A stretch of 64,000 nucleotides of DNA from an uncultured SAR116 cluster alpha proteobacterium (GCA_902616615.1 CACMTN010000008.1:27010-91009); one strand, 5' to 3'. Counted from the first letter of the stretch, positions 8,926 through 17,528 are shown. The notes: generated by a model not told the origin, from the sequence alone. Program-made: numbers and translations.

Positions 8926-9891
8926 CTAAATAAGTTTACTTTTTGCCTCAATATACTCGTTATTAATTCTCTTCACCAACTCACCTGCAGGCATAATACT
9001 TTTCACAGCAGAAATACCCTGACCAGAGCCCCAAATTTCTTTCCAACTTTTTGGCTTTGAGGTGCCAGAGCTAAAATTCATTTTACTCGAATCACTTACT
9101 TCAAGATTGTCAGGGTCAAGACCCTGAGCTACGATAGAACCTTTTAAATAATTTCCATGCACTCCAGTGAATAAGTTTGTATAAACTATGTCATCAGCAG
9201 AAGACTCAGTAATCATTTCTTTATATCTTTGATCTGCATTGGCCTCATTGGTTGCAATGAATGCAGAGCCAATATACGCTAAGTCAGCACCCATTGCCTG
9301 AGCGGCGAGAACTGCTCCTCCATTAGCAATTGAACCTGATAGTAAAAGAGGTCCAGAAAACCATTCACGAATTTCTTGAATTAATGCAAATGGTGAAAGT
9401 GTGCCAGCGTGGCCTCCTGCTCCTGCGGCCACTGCCACTAATCCATCAGCTCCTTTGTCAATTGCTTTTTTTGCAAAAAAATTATTAATAATATCGTGCA
9501 AGACAATTCCTTTAGCCTGGTGTGCGACTTCATTCACTTCAGGCCTTGCTCCTAGCGATGTTATCCAAACAGGCGCCCCCCATTTTGCACAAATATCAAT
9601 ATCTTTTTCTAATCTAACATTTGATTTATGAACAATGTGATTAACAGCATAAGGAGCCGCCGGGCTGTCAGGATTTTCTTGATTATGTTTATCTAATTCT
9701 TCATTTATTTTTTTTAACCATATCTCAAGCATGTTAGGCTCACCCTCACCTTCTCTGGCATTTAAACAAGGAAAAGAACCAATTATGCCCGCTTTACATT
9801 GAGCTATAACTAAATCTGGATTAGATATTATAAATAATGGAGATCCTATTACTGGTATTTGTAATTTATCTAAGGGTGAAATCAGTGACAA
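8926..9891 (-). CDS. Nitronate monooxygenase / 2-nitropropane dioxygenase-like flavoprotein
   Basis: 321 residues with a TIM-barrel NPD/NMO pattern: IPVIGSPLF near the N-terminus, GAGGHAG at 157-163 containing the candidate catalytic His161, then LLLSGSIANGG and GADLAYIGSAF for FMN phosphate binding. True members oxidise alkyl nitronates; many relatives are FMN enoyl reductases or have unknown substrates. It is the first gene of a two-gene operon with the FadJ-like enzyme. This suggests a link to acyl-CoA metabolism rather than to nitroalkane detoxification. Its start lies 136 bp from the divergent PhyH gene. Confidence 0.85.
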   Translation of the reverse strand: MSLISPLDKLQIPVIGSPLFIISNPDLVIAQCKAGIIGSFPCLNAREGEGEPNMLEIWLKKINEELDKHNQENPDSPAAPYAVNHIVHKSNVRLEKDIDICAKWGAPVWITSLGARPEVNEVAHQAKGIVLHDIINNFFAKKAIDKGADGLVAVAAGAGGHAGTLSPFALIQEIREWFSGPLLLSGSIANGGAVLAAQAMGADLAYIGSAFIATNEANADQRYKEMITESSADDIVYTNLFTGVHGNYLKGSIVAQGLDPDNLEVSDSSKMNFSSGTSKPKSWKEIWGSGQGISAVKSIMPAGELVKRINNEYIEAKSKLI

Positions 9892-9988
9892 ATCTGTCTC
9901 CTTTTTAACATAATTACTCTTAAATAATTATTTAACACGCTAACAATGATTACATCAATTATTTTAATTACATAATTATAAATTTTTA

Positions 9989-9994
9989 TATAAT
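9989..9994 (+). promoter_or_regulatory. Candidate -10 box TATAAT before the PhyH operon
   Basis: A perfect TATAAT lies 34 bp upstream of the PhyH start in the divergent region 9892-10027. The best -35 candidate (TTACAT, 15 bp upstream) is weak, and the region is so AT-rich that a chance match is possible. Confidence 0.25.
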
Positions 9995-10027
9995 GTTATT
10001 ATATTAATTTTAATTTGGAGCGATTGA

Positions 10028-10828
10028 ATGTTTTTAAATGAAACTGATTTAGAAAAATTTGATAAAGATGGTTATTTATTCTTTCCTAAACTATTTAATT
10101 CTGATGAAACCGCATTGTTAAAAGAAGAAGCTGACAAGGTATATTTAGAAGATAGAAAAGAAGTTTGGAAAGAAAGTACTGGAGTTGCAAGAACAGCTTT
10201 TGCTGCACACACTTATAACGAGGCTTTTAGAAGATTAGCTGCTCATCCAAGGTTAATTAATCCAGTATCCCAAATATTAGATGGTGATGTTTATATGCAT
10301 CAATTCAAATTAAATGCTAAGGCCGCATTTGACGGAGCTGTTTGGCAATGGCACCAAGACTATGGAACTTGGAAAAGAGATGACGGAATGCCAGAACCTA
10401 GAGCTATGAATATTGCCGTATTTCTTGATGATGTAACTGCAGCGAATGGACCTTTACTTTTTATACCAGGAAGTCACAAAATAGGAGTAATTGACGCAGG
10501 TCACGATTTAAAAACAACAAGTTATCCACTTTGGACTTTAGATAACGAAAAAGTTTTAGAGTTGGCCGAAAGAGGTGGATGTGTAGCTCCTACAGGACCA
10601 GCCGGAAGTATGCTAATGTTTTCTTCTTTGCTTGTTCACGCTAGTCCTCCAAATATTTCTCCATTTGGGCGAAGTATTGTCTATCTTTCTTTATGTCACG
10701 TAGATAATCATATACAAAAGTTTAATCGTGAAGAATGGATCGCACACAGAGATTTTACACCTATTACAAAACTCAATGATAATTGCCTTAACGAGCTAGT
10801 AAATATTGGTGTTAGTGCAGCCGAATAA
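10028..10828 (+). CDS. Phytanoyl-CoA dioxygenase family Fe(II)/2-oxoglutarate oxygenase
   Basis: 266 residues starting at ATG 10028 with GGAG seven bases before it. The iron facial triad is His109-x-Asp111 (in WHQDYGTW) and His204 (LLVHAS), and Arg215 is the likely 2-oxoglutarate ligand. GPLLFIPGSHK (141-151) is typical of PhyH/EctD-type hydroxylases. It should hydroxylate or oxidatively cleave a small molecule. No ectoine genes are present, so ectoine hydroxylase is unlikely. It leads a three-gene operon with a Cys-based phosphatase (30 bp gap) and a SAF-domain dehydrogenase. Confidence 0.85.
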   Translation: MFLNETDLEKFDKDGYLFFPKLFNSDETALLKEEADKVYLEDRKEVWKESTGVARTAFAAHTYNEAFRRLAAHPRLINPVSQILDGDVYMHQFKLNAKAAFDGAVWQWHQDYGTWKRDDGMPEPRAMNIAVFLDDVTAANGPLLFIPGSHKIGVIDAGHDLKTTSYPLWTLDNEKVLELAERGGCVAPTGPAGSMLMFSSLLVHASPPNISPFGRSIVYLSLCHVDNHIQKFNREEWIAHRDFTPITKLNDNCLNELVNIGVSAAE

Positions 10829-10845
10829 TTAATATTTTTTTGAAC

Positions 10846-10850
10846 GAGGG
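10846..10850 (+). promoter_or_regulatory. Shine-Dalgarno GAGGG that supports a TTG start
   Basis: GAGGG lies eight bases before TTG 10859. It supports this start for the phosphatase gene, which has no better upstream ATG. Confidence 0.55.
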
Positions 10851-10858
10851 AAACATTT

Positions 10859-11605
10859 TTGATTTCAATTGAGTCAGTTTCAAATTTTAGAGATGCATCT
10901 ATTGGCTCTAGAATGAAAAAGAATATGTTATTTAGATGTGCTAAACTTAGTACATTAAATATAAAAGATATTAAAATTTTAGAGAATTCAAACCCCTTTG
11001 CCATAATTGATTTTCGTGATCCTAATGAAGTAAAAATGGCACCAGATAATCTATCTCCTAAACTTTTAGAAAAATATATTAACCTTCCAATTTCAGCCAG
11101 CACTCTTAGTAGAATGGTCTCTCAAAAGCAAATTAGTGGAGACAATATTAAATCTTATGAAGAAGTGATGAAAGAAAGTTATCGGATGTATATTAATAAC
11201 CATAAAGAAGTTTGGGCAAATTTTTTTGAAATTCTGCTTAGATCAAATAATTGTCCAATTATTTTTCATTGCTCAGCTGGCAAAGATAGAACTGGCATTG
11301 CTAGTTTTATGATACAAAGTATTTTCAAAAATCCTATCGATAAGATTTTTGAAAATTATCTTATTTCAAATGATTTATTAACTATTAAAGCAGCCACAGC
11401 GGAACAAAAGACTAACTCTTCAAAACAGGACACTCAAGTTACAAAAAATATGTTGAGCACTTTAGGTAAGGTTCAGACATCTTATTTAAATACGGCGATA
11501 GATGAAATAGAAAAAAAATACAGTTCATTGGAAAATTATTTTATTTCTCAGCTAGGGCTTAAACATAATGACATCCAAAAAATAAAGCAAATATTTGGGA
11601 ATTAA
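10859..11605 (+). CDS. Protein-tyrosine/dual-specificity phosphatase family protein (Y_phosphatase3 type)
   Basis: 248 residues from TTG 10859. The N-terminal block NFRDASIGSRMK and DFRDPNE (51-57) and the P-loop HCSAGKDRTG (137-146), with catalytic Cys138 and Arg144, identify the IphP-like Cys-phosphatase family. The general-acid Asp is plausibly among the DxR residues near 51-54. There is no signal peptide, so it acts in the cytoplasm. Members dephosphorylate phosphotyrosine, phosphoinositides or small phosphates. It sits between a 2-oxoglutarate oxygenase and a dehydrogenase, so a metabolic phosphate ester is as likely a substrate as a protein. Confidence 0.85.
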   Translation: MISIESVSNFRDASIGSRMKKNMLFRCAKLSTLNIKDIKILENSNPFAIIDFRDPNEVKMAPDNLSPKLLEKYINLPISASTLSRMVSQKQISGDNIKSYEEVMKESYRMYINNHKEVWANFFEILLRSNNCPIIFHCSAGKDRTGIASFMIQSIFKNPIDKIFENYLISNDLLTIKAATAEQKTNSSKQDTQVTKNMLSTLGKVQTSYLNTAIDEIEKKYSSLENYFISQLGLKHNDIQKIKQIFGN

Positions 11606-11612
11606 TAAAAAT

Positions 11613-12929
11613 ATGTTTTTGCAAAATCTGATTTCACAAAGAATTGATAATAATAAACCTGTAAAAGTTGCTTTAATTGGAGCAGGAAAATTTGGCTCTA
11701 TGTTTTTAAGTCAAGTACCAACCACACCTGGTTTAGAAGTTGTGATAATTGCAGATCTAATTCCAGACAACGCTAAAAAAGCTTGTAAAAATGTTGGTTG
11801 GAAAGATGATCTTATTTCTAACACCGAATTTGTTGAATCAGGAATTAAAGCAATAACAAAATCTGAAGTAGAGGTCGTTGTTGAAGCTACTGGACATCCT
11901 TCAGCTGGAATTTTACATGCCCGAGAAGCATTTCGATATGGTAAACATATCGTAATGGTTAATGTTGAAGCAGATGTTTTGGCTGGTGCTTCCTTATCCA
12001 AAGAAGCTAAATCAGCTGGTGTTGTTTATTCTATGGCTTATGGAGACCAGCCTGCCCTTACAGCGGAAATTGTTGACTGGGCTAGGTCTAGTGGCTTTTA
12101 TGTAACTGCTGCTGGCAAAGGTACTAAATATCTTCCTGAATATCATAAATCAACCCCAGAAACAGTTTGGAATTATTATGGATTAACAGAAAAAGATGCA
12201 AATGAAGCTGGCATGAACCCTAAAATGTTTAACTCATTTCTTGATGGAACAAAATCTAGTCTTGAAATGGCAGCGATTGCTAACGCTTGCAACCTAAAAG
12301 TACCCTCTAATGGATTACTTTTTCCTCCTTGCGGTATGGATGATCTAGCAGAGTTTCTTAAACCAAAAAACAATGGTGGTGTTTTAGAACATGATGGACA
12401 AGTTGAGGTAGTATCATCTCTTGATAGAGATGGTAAAGATGTATTTAAAGATTTAAGATGGGGAGTTTACGCCGTGCTTAAGGCACCAAATGATTATGCA
12501 GCCTCATGTTTTAAACAATATGGTATGAACACTGATAGTACTGGACAATTTTCTGCTATGTACAAACCATTTCATTTAATCGGTATGGAACTAAATATTT
12601 CAATCTTTAGTGCAGCTCTATTAAATCAATCTACCGGGCAAACACAAACTTTTTCAGGTGATGTAGTTGCTACATCAAAAAGAGCACTAAAAAAAGGTGA
12701 AATTTTAGATGGAGAGGGTGGAGCTACTGTATGGGGTAAATTGATACCAGTAAAAGATTCTCTTTCAAATGAAACTCTGCCAATAGGTCTTGCTCATGGA
12801 ATAAAACTTAATAAAGAAATTAAAGAAGATCAAATTATAACTTGGAAAGATGTAAATTATTCATCTGATGATCCTACTGTTTCATTTAGAAGATCAATGG
12901 AAAAAAACTTTAGATCTTCACTGGACTAG
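11613..12929 (+). CDS. NAD(P)-dependent homoserine-dehydrogenase-like oxidoreductase with C-terminal SAF domain (COG4091 type)
   Basis: About 438 residues from ATG 11613; an in-frame TTG at 11595 would overlap the phosphatase gene and is less likely. The Rossmann loop VALIGAGKFGS lies near residues 19-29. The middle is homoserine-dehydrogenase-like, and the last 90 residues resemble a SAF/AFP-like domain (around GDVVATSKRALKKGE). The family is found in sugar-acid and branched-polyol loci, but few members have been characterised. Its last 20 bases overlap the last 20 bases of the convergent MBL-fold gene. Co-transcription with PhyH and the phosphatase points to one pathway. Confidence 0.8.
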   Translation: MFLQNLISQRIDNNKPVKVALIGAGKFGSMFLSQVPTTPGLEVVIIADLIPDNAKKACKNVGWKDDLISNTEFVESGIKAITKSEVEVVVEATGHPSAGILHAREAFRYGKHIVMVNVEADVLAGASLSKEAKSAGVVYSMAYGDQPALTAEIVDWARSSGFYVTAAGKGTKYLPEYHKSTPETVWNYYGLTEKDANEAGMNPKMFNSFLDGTKSSLEMAAIANACNLKVPSNGLLFPPCGMDDLAEFLKPKNNGGVLEHDGQVEVVSSLDRDGKDVFKDLRWGVYAVLKAPNDYAASCFKQYGMNTDSTGQFSAMYKPFHLIGMELNISIFSAALLNQSTGQTQTFSGDVVATSKRALKKGEILDGEGGATVWGKLIPVKDSLSNETLPIGLAHGIKLNKEIKEDQIITWKDVNYSSDDPTVSFRRSMEKNFRSSLD

Positions 12930-13725
12930 TTGGTCCTTTATCTAATCTCCAAACAAAACCTGATTTTCCTTCGTTAGGAAAAAAGTTTTTAACTAGAGGA
13001 TCATGTCCTGGGATTACCATATCATTACTGGTTGCCAGACTTTTAATTAAATTAAAGCCATTAAGCATGTCTTCCAAATCAATAACAATAGGAAACGGTT
13101 TACCCATAAGAAAGTTTTCATAGAAATGTGTGGCATCTGATGCCAAACATAAATAACCATTTTCTGTTTTTACTCTTACAGACTGCAGGCCTCTGGAATG
13201 ACCTCCTACTAAATGAACAGTTACTCCACCTTTGATTGATCCAATACCATTATAAAAGATAACCCTGCCAGAGTATAAATTTTTAACCATCTCACATACA
13301 TGTTCGCCTGTAAAAGGCATTTTAATAGTTTCATGACACATACAGGGACCAGTAGCGTATGCCATCTCAGTTTCTTGAAGATGAAATTTTGCATTAGGAA
13401 AATCCTTTAATCCTCCTGCATGATCATAATGAAGATGAGTTATAATCACGTCAGTAACATCACTTGCTTCAACGTTAATAGCTTTCAAAGCCTCAGATGG
13501 AGCTCTTTGAATAGGCCTATCTCTTCTTTTAGCTTCATCATAATCATATCCTGTGTCTACAACTATAATATCTTTATCTGATTTCAATACCCAAATAAAA
13601 TAATCAATAGTGTGAGCTTGATTAGAATGATCGTCAAAAATGAAGCTGTCACCACGAGTTCTATCTGCTCTTTCAGCATATTTTAAAGCATATACTTCCC
13701 AATTTTTTTCTATTGCAGTATCCAA
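12910..13725 (-). CDS. Metallo-beta-lactamase-fold hydrolase, N-acyl-homoserine-lactonase-like family
   Basis: 271 residues. The dinuclear zinc motif HLHYDHAGG starts at His97 (His97, His99, Asp101, His102), with further ligands in VGGHSRG and SDATHF and near GHDP. The closest general family is the AttM/AiiB-type lactonases. No LuxI/LuxR genes are in the window, and the gene lies in an operon with an aldo/keto reductase and OtnI/OtnC. A sugar-lactone or aldonolactone substrate is therefore more likely than quorum quenching. It is the last gene of the reverse operon starting at 16653. Confidence 0.8.
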   Translation of the reverse strand: MDTAIEKNWEVYALKYAERADRTRGDSFIFDDHSNQAHTIDYFIWVLKSDKDIIVVDTGYDYDEAKRRDRPIQRAPSEALKAINVEASDVTDVIITHLHYDHAGGLKDFPNAKFHLQETEMAYATGPCMCHETIKMPFTGEHVCEMVKNLYSGRVIFYNGIGSIKGGVTVHLVGGHSRGLQSVRVKTENGYLCLASDATHFYENFLMGKPFPIVIDLEDMLNGFNLIKSLATSNDMVIPGHDPLVKNFFPNEGKSGFVWRLDKGPTSPVKI

Positions 13726-13738
13726 GAGGTTTCCTTAT

Positions 13739-14707
13739 TTAATTGTTACTAACTTCTTCTAATCTATCAGTTGCAGGAGCAGGTGTAGGACTGATATTAG
13801 ATATTAATTTGTAAGTTTCATTATCTAATGAAATTTTAACTGAATCTAGGGAAGGTTTTAATTGTTTTAGATTTCTGGCACTTATTATTGGGGCAGTTAC
13901 CGCATCATGCTTTAAAACCCAGGCAACTGCTAAAGAAATAGGATCATAATTTAAATTATTCGCTAAATTTTTTAAAGAATGTGCTGCTTTGTACATCCAA
14001 TCTTGTCCATATCTAATTTTATATTTTTCATTTTCATGAAGTCTTCCAGATGTATTTTTACTTGATATAATTGATGCGTCATATTTGCCTGTAAGAAGTC
14101 CCCCTCCTAAAGGACTATAACTTATTACACCAATATCTTCTGATATTGCCATAGGAAGAATTTCTACTTCGGCTTGTCTTTTAACAATATTATACATGGG
14201 TTGCAGAATATCTACTGATGGAAAATTATATTTTTGAGCAATCAAATTTGCTTTCAAAACTTGCCAAGCAGCAAAATTAGAAACACCTAGTTGAAAAAAT
14301 TTTTTTTCTTCTTTTAATTTTTTAAGTGTTTCAAATGTTTCTTCTAATGGCACATTATCATCCCAATGATGTAAGAAGAAAATATCTACGTAATCCTGAT
14401 TTAGTCTTTTAAGACTTTGCTCTAGTTGTGATCTAATATTTTCTCCACTTGAACCTCCAACTGAACCTGCTTTTGTAATTAAAATAATTTTTTCACGTTC
14501 TTCTCTAATTAAATTTCCAAGAATTTTTTCAGATTTACCTCCAGTATAAACAAATGCAGTATCAAAAAAATTAATACCATTTTCTCGACATGCCTCATAC
14601 ATTTCTTGGCTGTCGCGTTCATCTGCCCCGTCTCCAAACTGCATTGTTCCAAAACACAATGATGAGTTTTCTATTTTATTAGGGCCATATTGTCTGATTA
14701 TTTTCAT
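13739..14707 (-). CDS. Aldo/keto reductase
   Basis: 322 residues with the AKR barrel and catalytic pattern: FFDTAFVYTGGKSE (Asp and Tyr) near 47-60, a Lys in the ILITKAGS strand and FFLHHWD (His) near 118. NADPH contacts are visible in SYSPLGGGLLTGK and the late SARN segment. Members reduce sugar aldehydes or oxidise sugars. It lies between the MBL hydrolase (13 bp) and OtnI (21 bp) in the tetronate-type operon, so it may oxidise a C4 sugar or reduce a side product. The substrate is an inference. Confidence 0.85.
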   Translation of the reverse strand: MKIIRQYGPNKIENSSLCFGTMQFGDGADERDSQEMYEACRENGINFFDTAFVYTGGKSEKILGNLIREEREKIILITKAGSVGGSSGENIRSQLEQSLKRLNQDYVDIFFLHHWDDNVPLEETFETLKKLKEEKKFFQLGVSNFAAWQVLKANLIAQKYNFPSVDILQPMYNIVKRQAEVEILPMAISEDIGVISYSPLGGGLLTGKYDASIISSKNTSGRLHENEKYKIRYGQDWMYKAAHSLKNLANNLNYDPISLAVAWVLKHDAVTAPIISARNLKQLKPSLDSVKISLDNETYKLISNISPTPAPATDRLEEVSNN

Positions 14708-14728
14708 TTAAAAATCCTTTAAAAATTT

Positions 14729-15496
14729 TTATTTAAAATTATCCATCCAAGCAATTCCTTGATCAGTCGTGGTTCTTGGCTTATATTCTGCTCCAATCAG
14801 CCCTTTGTAACCTATTTTATAAATTTCTGGAATAATGTAAGAAAAATCTAATTCACCTTTGTCTGGTTCAGATCTACCCTTTACTGAAGCTATCTGCACA
14901 TGACCAATGAAAGGTAAATTATCTGCAAATCTATTTATGACATTACCTTGATTGATTTGAACATGATAAAAATCAAACATAATTTTTATACTATCAGAAC
15001 CTACAAGCTCACATATCTCCTTAGCCTGCTCCACTCTTGTTAAAAAATATCCTGGATTATCATTTAGGTTTAAAGGTTCAATGACTAAACCGATATTACT
15101 TTCTCTGACCAATTCTTTTGCAAATTTTAAATTATCAATAAAAGTCACAAGAGATTTTGTTGATAAATCTGTGACGCCTGCCATTGCATGAATGTTTTTT
15201 GATTTAATTACTTTTGCATACTCAAATGCTTGTAATAATGCGTCTCTTGCCTCAGACACCCTTGAAGGGACAGCTAATAGACCATTATCACCTTTTTCAA
15301 TATTACCTTTAATTGTATTAATACCCATAACAGGTAAGTTTACATCATCCAATGCTTTTTTAATTTCTCGAGAATCATATTGATAAGGAAACTGAAACTC
15401 TACTGCGTCAAACCCTTTATCTTTAGCTTTATATATAGCGTCGATTTGAGACATTTCTGTCCATAAAAGACCTAAATTAGCCGAAAATTTATACAT
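14729..15496 (-). CDS. otnI: 2-oxo-tetronate isomerase OtnI (hydroxypyruvate isomerase family)
   Basis: 255 residues of the AP-endonuclease-2 TIM-barrel fold. The stretch FSANLGLLWTE at the N-terminus, DAVEFQFPY (30-38), HAMAGV (113-118), the HVQIAS metal region and IGAEYKPR near the C-terminus closely match YgbM/OtnI. The established role is 2-oxo-tetronate to 3-oxo-tetronate isomerisation in L-threonate and D-erythronate breakdown. It lies 4 bp from otnC, the same pairing as in the known ygbJKLM-type loci. Hydroxypyruvate isomerase is the main alternative, but the OtnC neighbour favours OtnI. Confidence 0.88.
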   Translation of the reverse strand: MYKFSANLGLLWTEMSQIDAIYKAKDKGFDAVEFQFPYQYDSREIKKALDDVNLPVMGINTIKGNIEKGDNGLLAVPSRVSEARDALLQAFEYAKVIKSKNIHAMAGVTDLSTKSLVTFIDNLKFAKELVRESNIGLVIEPLNLNDNPGYFLTRVEQAKEICELVGSDSIKIMFDFYHVQINQGNVINRFADNLPFIGHVQIASVKGRSEPDKGELDFSYIIPEIYKIGYKGLIGAEYKPRTTTDQGIAWMDNFK

Positions 15497-15500
15497 TGTC

Positions 15501-16148
15501 CTAATCCCATTCTATGTTAAATTTAGACACTATTTTATCTATTTGAGATGTTTTTAATTCTATTGCATCTGACCCTCTTAATATAAGAGCTAGTTTAGCA
15601 GTAGCTTCTAATTCTTCAACAGCATTAACCGCTGATTCCAAATCTTTACCAGAAACAACAGGACCATGATTAGCAAGAAGAACGGCAGATCTTCTTCCAG
15701 CAAGACCTTTAATTGCATCACCCATTGCAGGATCTCCTGGCACAAAAAAAGGAAGTAATTTTACCTTTCCTAATAACATAACGGAGTAAGGTGTATATGA
15801 GGGTAAAACATTATCTTCATTAATTCCAGGCATCATTGATAAAGCGACTGAATACGTAGAATGAAGGTGTACTACTGCGCCAGATTTCATGCCTCTTGTT
15901 TCATAAAAAGCCTGATGAAGTGGCAACTCTTTAGTAGGTGTTGTAGAACCAGTAATTTCACCAGATTTTGAAACTTTTACTATTTGGTTAGGATCCAGTC
16001 TTCCAAAAGAGAATCCAGACGGAGTTACTAATATATTATTATCATCCAAACGTACTGAAATATTTCCCGTTGAACCATGTGTTAATCCTCTATCAAAGAT
16101 AGAAGTTGCTAATAAACATATTTGCTCTCTTAATTTATTTTCATTCAT
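15501..16148 (-). CDS. otnC: 3-oxo-tetronate 4-phosphate decarboxylase OtnC (class II aldolase family)
   Basis: 215 residues. Class II aldolase features are GSTGNIS (25-31), the Glu74 region TKELPLH, zinc histidines His94 and His96 in HLHS, and a third His in LLANHGPV. The overall pattern, including TPYSVMLLGKV and a PGD motif, matches YgbL/OtnC. The family enzyme decarboxylates 3-oxo-tetronate 4-phosphate to dihydroxyacetone phosphate. It precedes otnI in transcription. The kinase OtnK (DUF1537), which should make its phosphorylated substrate, is not in this operon or anywhere in the window. Confidence 0.88.
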   Translation of the reverse strand: MNENKLREQICLLATSIFDRGLTHGSTGNISVRLDDNNILVTPSGFSFGRLDPNQIVKVSKSGEITGSTTPTKELPLHQAFYETRGMKSGAVVHLHSTYSVALSMMPGINEDNVLPSYTPYSVMLLGKVKLLPFFVPGDPAMGDAIKGLAGRRSAVLLANHGPVVSGKDLESAVNAVEELEATAKLALILRGSDAIELKTSQIDKIVSKFNIEWD

Positions 16149-16176
16149 TTTTTATACTCAATACGTATATCTTAAT

Positions 16177-16653
16177 TTAGTAACCAAATATCTGATAAAA
16201 TCCACCGATAGGTGCACCTATAGCAATATGACTTCCAACTGCTAAAGAACAAGCCATAAGTGGCGACGGTGTCTTTGTTCCTAATAAACCTTTACCTAAA
16301 GCTGGCATAAAAAAAAACCAAGGAACAATTACACTTATCAAACCAAAAATAATGCCATTCATAAGAGATGCACTACATATTTCATATTCTAATAAAATAA
16401 AAAAAAATACTGAATACATAATTGCAACTGAATAATGAACCATCCAGCCAATTATTAATTCATTTTTAATTGGATCTTCTTCATCGATAGTAGGATTATA
16501 AATTTTTCCTCTAGACATTACTAATAAAAACCATCTTCCAACCACACCCCAATCAGAAGGGTTTATATCATATAATAATTTAAGTAGCCTCTGCCACATA
16601 TCCATTGCAAGACAAGATACAATTCCAATAATGACTATGTGAAATATTTCCAT
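16177..16653 (-). CDS. DUF2938 integral membrane protein
   Basis: 158 residues from ATG 16653, preceded by GAGGAAG; a TTG one codon earlier is less likely. Four to five hydrophobic segments are visible with DUF2938 features: AMDMWQRLLK in helix 1, GRWFLLVMSRGK, an IGWMVHYS segment and a C-terminal GAPIGGFYQIFG. The family function is unknown. It is the first gene of the operon that continues into otnC, otnI, the aldo/keto reductase and the MBL hydrolase, with 28 bp to otnC. It may be an accessory inner-membrane or transport protein. Confidence 0.8.
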   Translation of the reverse strand: MEIFHIVIIGIVSCLAMDMWQRLLKLLYDINPSDWGVVGRWFLLVMSRGKIYNPTIDEEDPIKNELIIGWMVHYSVAIMYSVFFFILLEYEICSASLMNGIIFGLISVIVPWFFFMPALGKGLLGTKTPSPLMACSLAVGSHIAIGAPIGGFYQIFGY

Positions 16654-16706
16654 CAAACTTCCTCTATTTTTAAAATTTTTCTAGCATTGGATAGTTGAAC
16701 GATATA

Positions 16707-16723
16707 AAACACTATAAGTGTTT
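16707..16723. promoter_or_regulatory. 17-bp palindrome, candidate operator between DUF2938 and SDR genes
   Basis: AAACACT-ATA-AGTGTTT is a perfect inverted repeat with 7-bp arms. It lies midway in the divergent region 16654-16789, 54 bp from the DUF2938-otnC operon start and 67 bp from the SDR start. Its size and position fit a dimeric repressor site that controls both directions. Confidence 0.45.
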
Positions 16724-16789
16724 ATATGAAATATATCTATTGTTAATATATTCTTATATATCAACCAAATCAAATATAGGGAGGTATTT

Positions 16790-17524
16790 ATGGCTAATTT
16801 TAATGGACAAACTGCAGTTATTACTGGTGGAGCTCAAGGCATTGGACTAGCAACTGCAAAAAGATTTATTAATGATGGCTGTGAAGTTATGATTTGGGAT
16901 ATTGATAAAAAGTTGGGTATGGACGCTGCAAAAGAACTTAATTGCCATTTTTTAGAAGTTGATCAAACTGATAATAAAGTTGTAGAACAAGCTACGGCTG
17001 AAACAATTAACCAGCTAAAAAAAATTGACATATTAGTTTGTAGTGCAGGTATAGCAGGTCCGACCTTTTCAACATGGGATTATCCAGTTGAAGAGTGGTC
17101 AAAAGTTTTCAATGTAAATGTTAATGGTGTGTTTTATTGCAACAAATATGTTGTTAAAACTATGCGAGCAAACGGATATGGTAGGATTATTAATATAGCA
17201 TCTATTGCCGGAAAAGAAGGCAACCCTAATGCTCCTGCCTACTCAGCATCAAAGGCTGCTGTTATTGGATTAACTAAATCTCTTGGAAAAGAAACGGCTG
17301 ATCAAGATATTGCAGTTAATTGTATTACTCCTGCAACTGCAAGAACAAGAATACTTGATCAAGTATCACAAGAATTTATTGATTATATGCTGTCTAAAAT
17401 ACCAAGAAAAAGATTTGTAACCGTTGATGAGATTGCTTCTTTAATTACTTTCTTAGGAAGTAGGGAGAATAGTTTTACTACAGCTGGTGTTTTTGACATA
17501 TCAGGAGGTAGAGCTACATATTAG
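16790..17524 (+). CDS. SDR family NAD(P)-dependent oxidoreductase
   Basis: 244 residues from ATG 16790, with GGGAGGT just upstream. Classical SDR residues are intact: TGGAQGIG (12-19), the NIAS serine (Ser138), and Tyr151-x3-Lys155 in YSASK. It is of the 3-oxoacyl-ACP reductase/sugar-acid dehydrogenase type. It is divergent from the tetronate operon and shares the palindrome at 16707-16723, so a sugar or sugar-acid substrate is plausible. It is followed by a 237-bp region with no gene. Confidence 0.9.
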   Translation: MANFNGQTAVITGGAQGIGLATAKRFINDGCEVMIWDIDKKLGMDAAKELNCHFLEVDQTDNKVVEQATAETINQLKKIDILVCSAGIAGPTFSTWDYPVEEWSKVFNVNVNGVFYCNKYVVKTMRANGYGRIINIASIAGKEGNPNAPAYSASKAAVIGLTKSLGKETADQDIAVNCITPATARTRILDQVSQEFIDYMLSKIPRKRFVTVDEIASLITFLGSRENSFTTAGVFDISGGRATY

Positions 17525-17528
17525 GAAT

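Noticed and set aside
10028..10828. Ectoine hydroxylase EctD
   Set aside because: The WHQD and GPLLFIPGSH motifs resemble EctD, but no ectABC genes are near and the pattern is shared by many PhyH proteins.
10708..11103. 131-residue reverse ORF spanning the PhyH and phosphatase genes
   Set aside because: It crosses two real genes antisense and shows no family features.
12910..13725. Quorum-quenching lactonase
   Set aside because: The HxHxDH motif fits, but no LuxI/LuxR genes are present and the operon is for sugar-acid metabolism.
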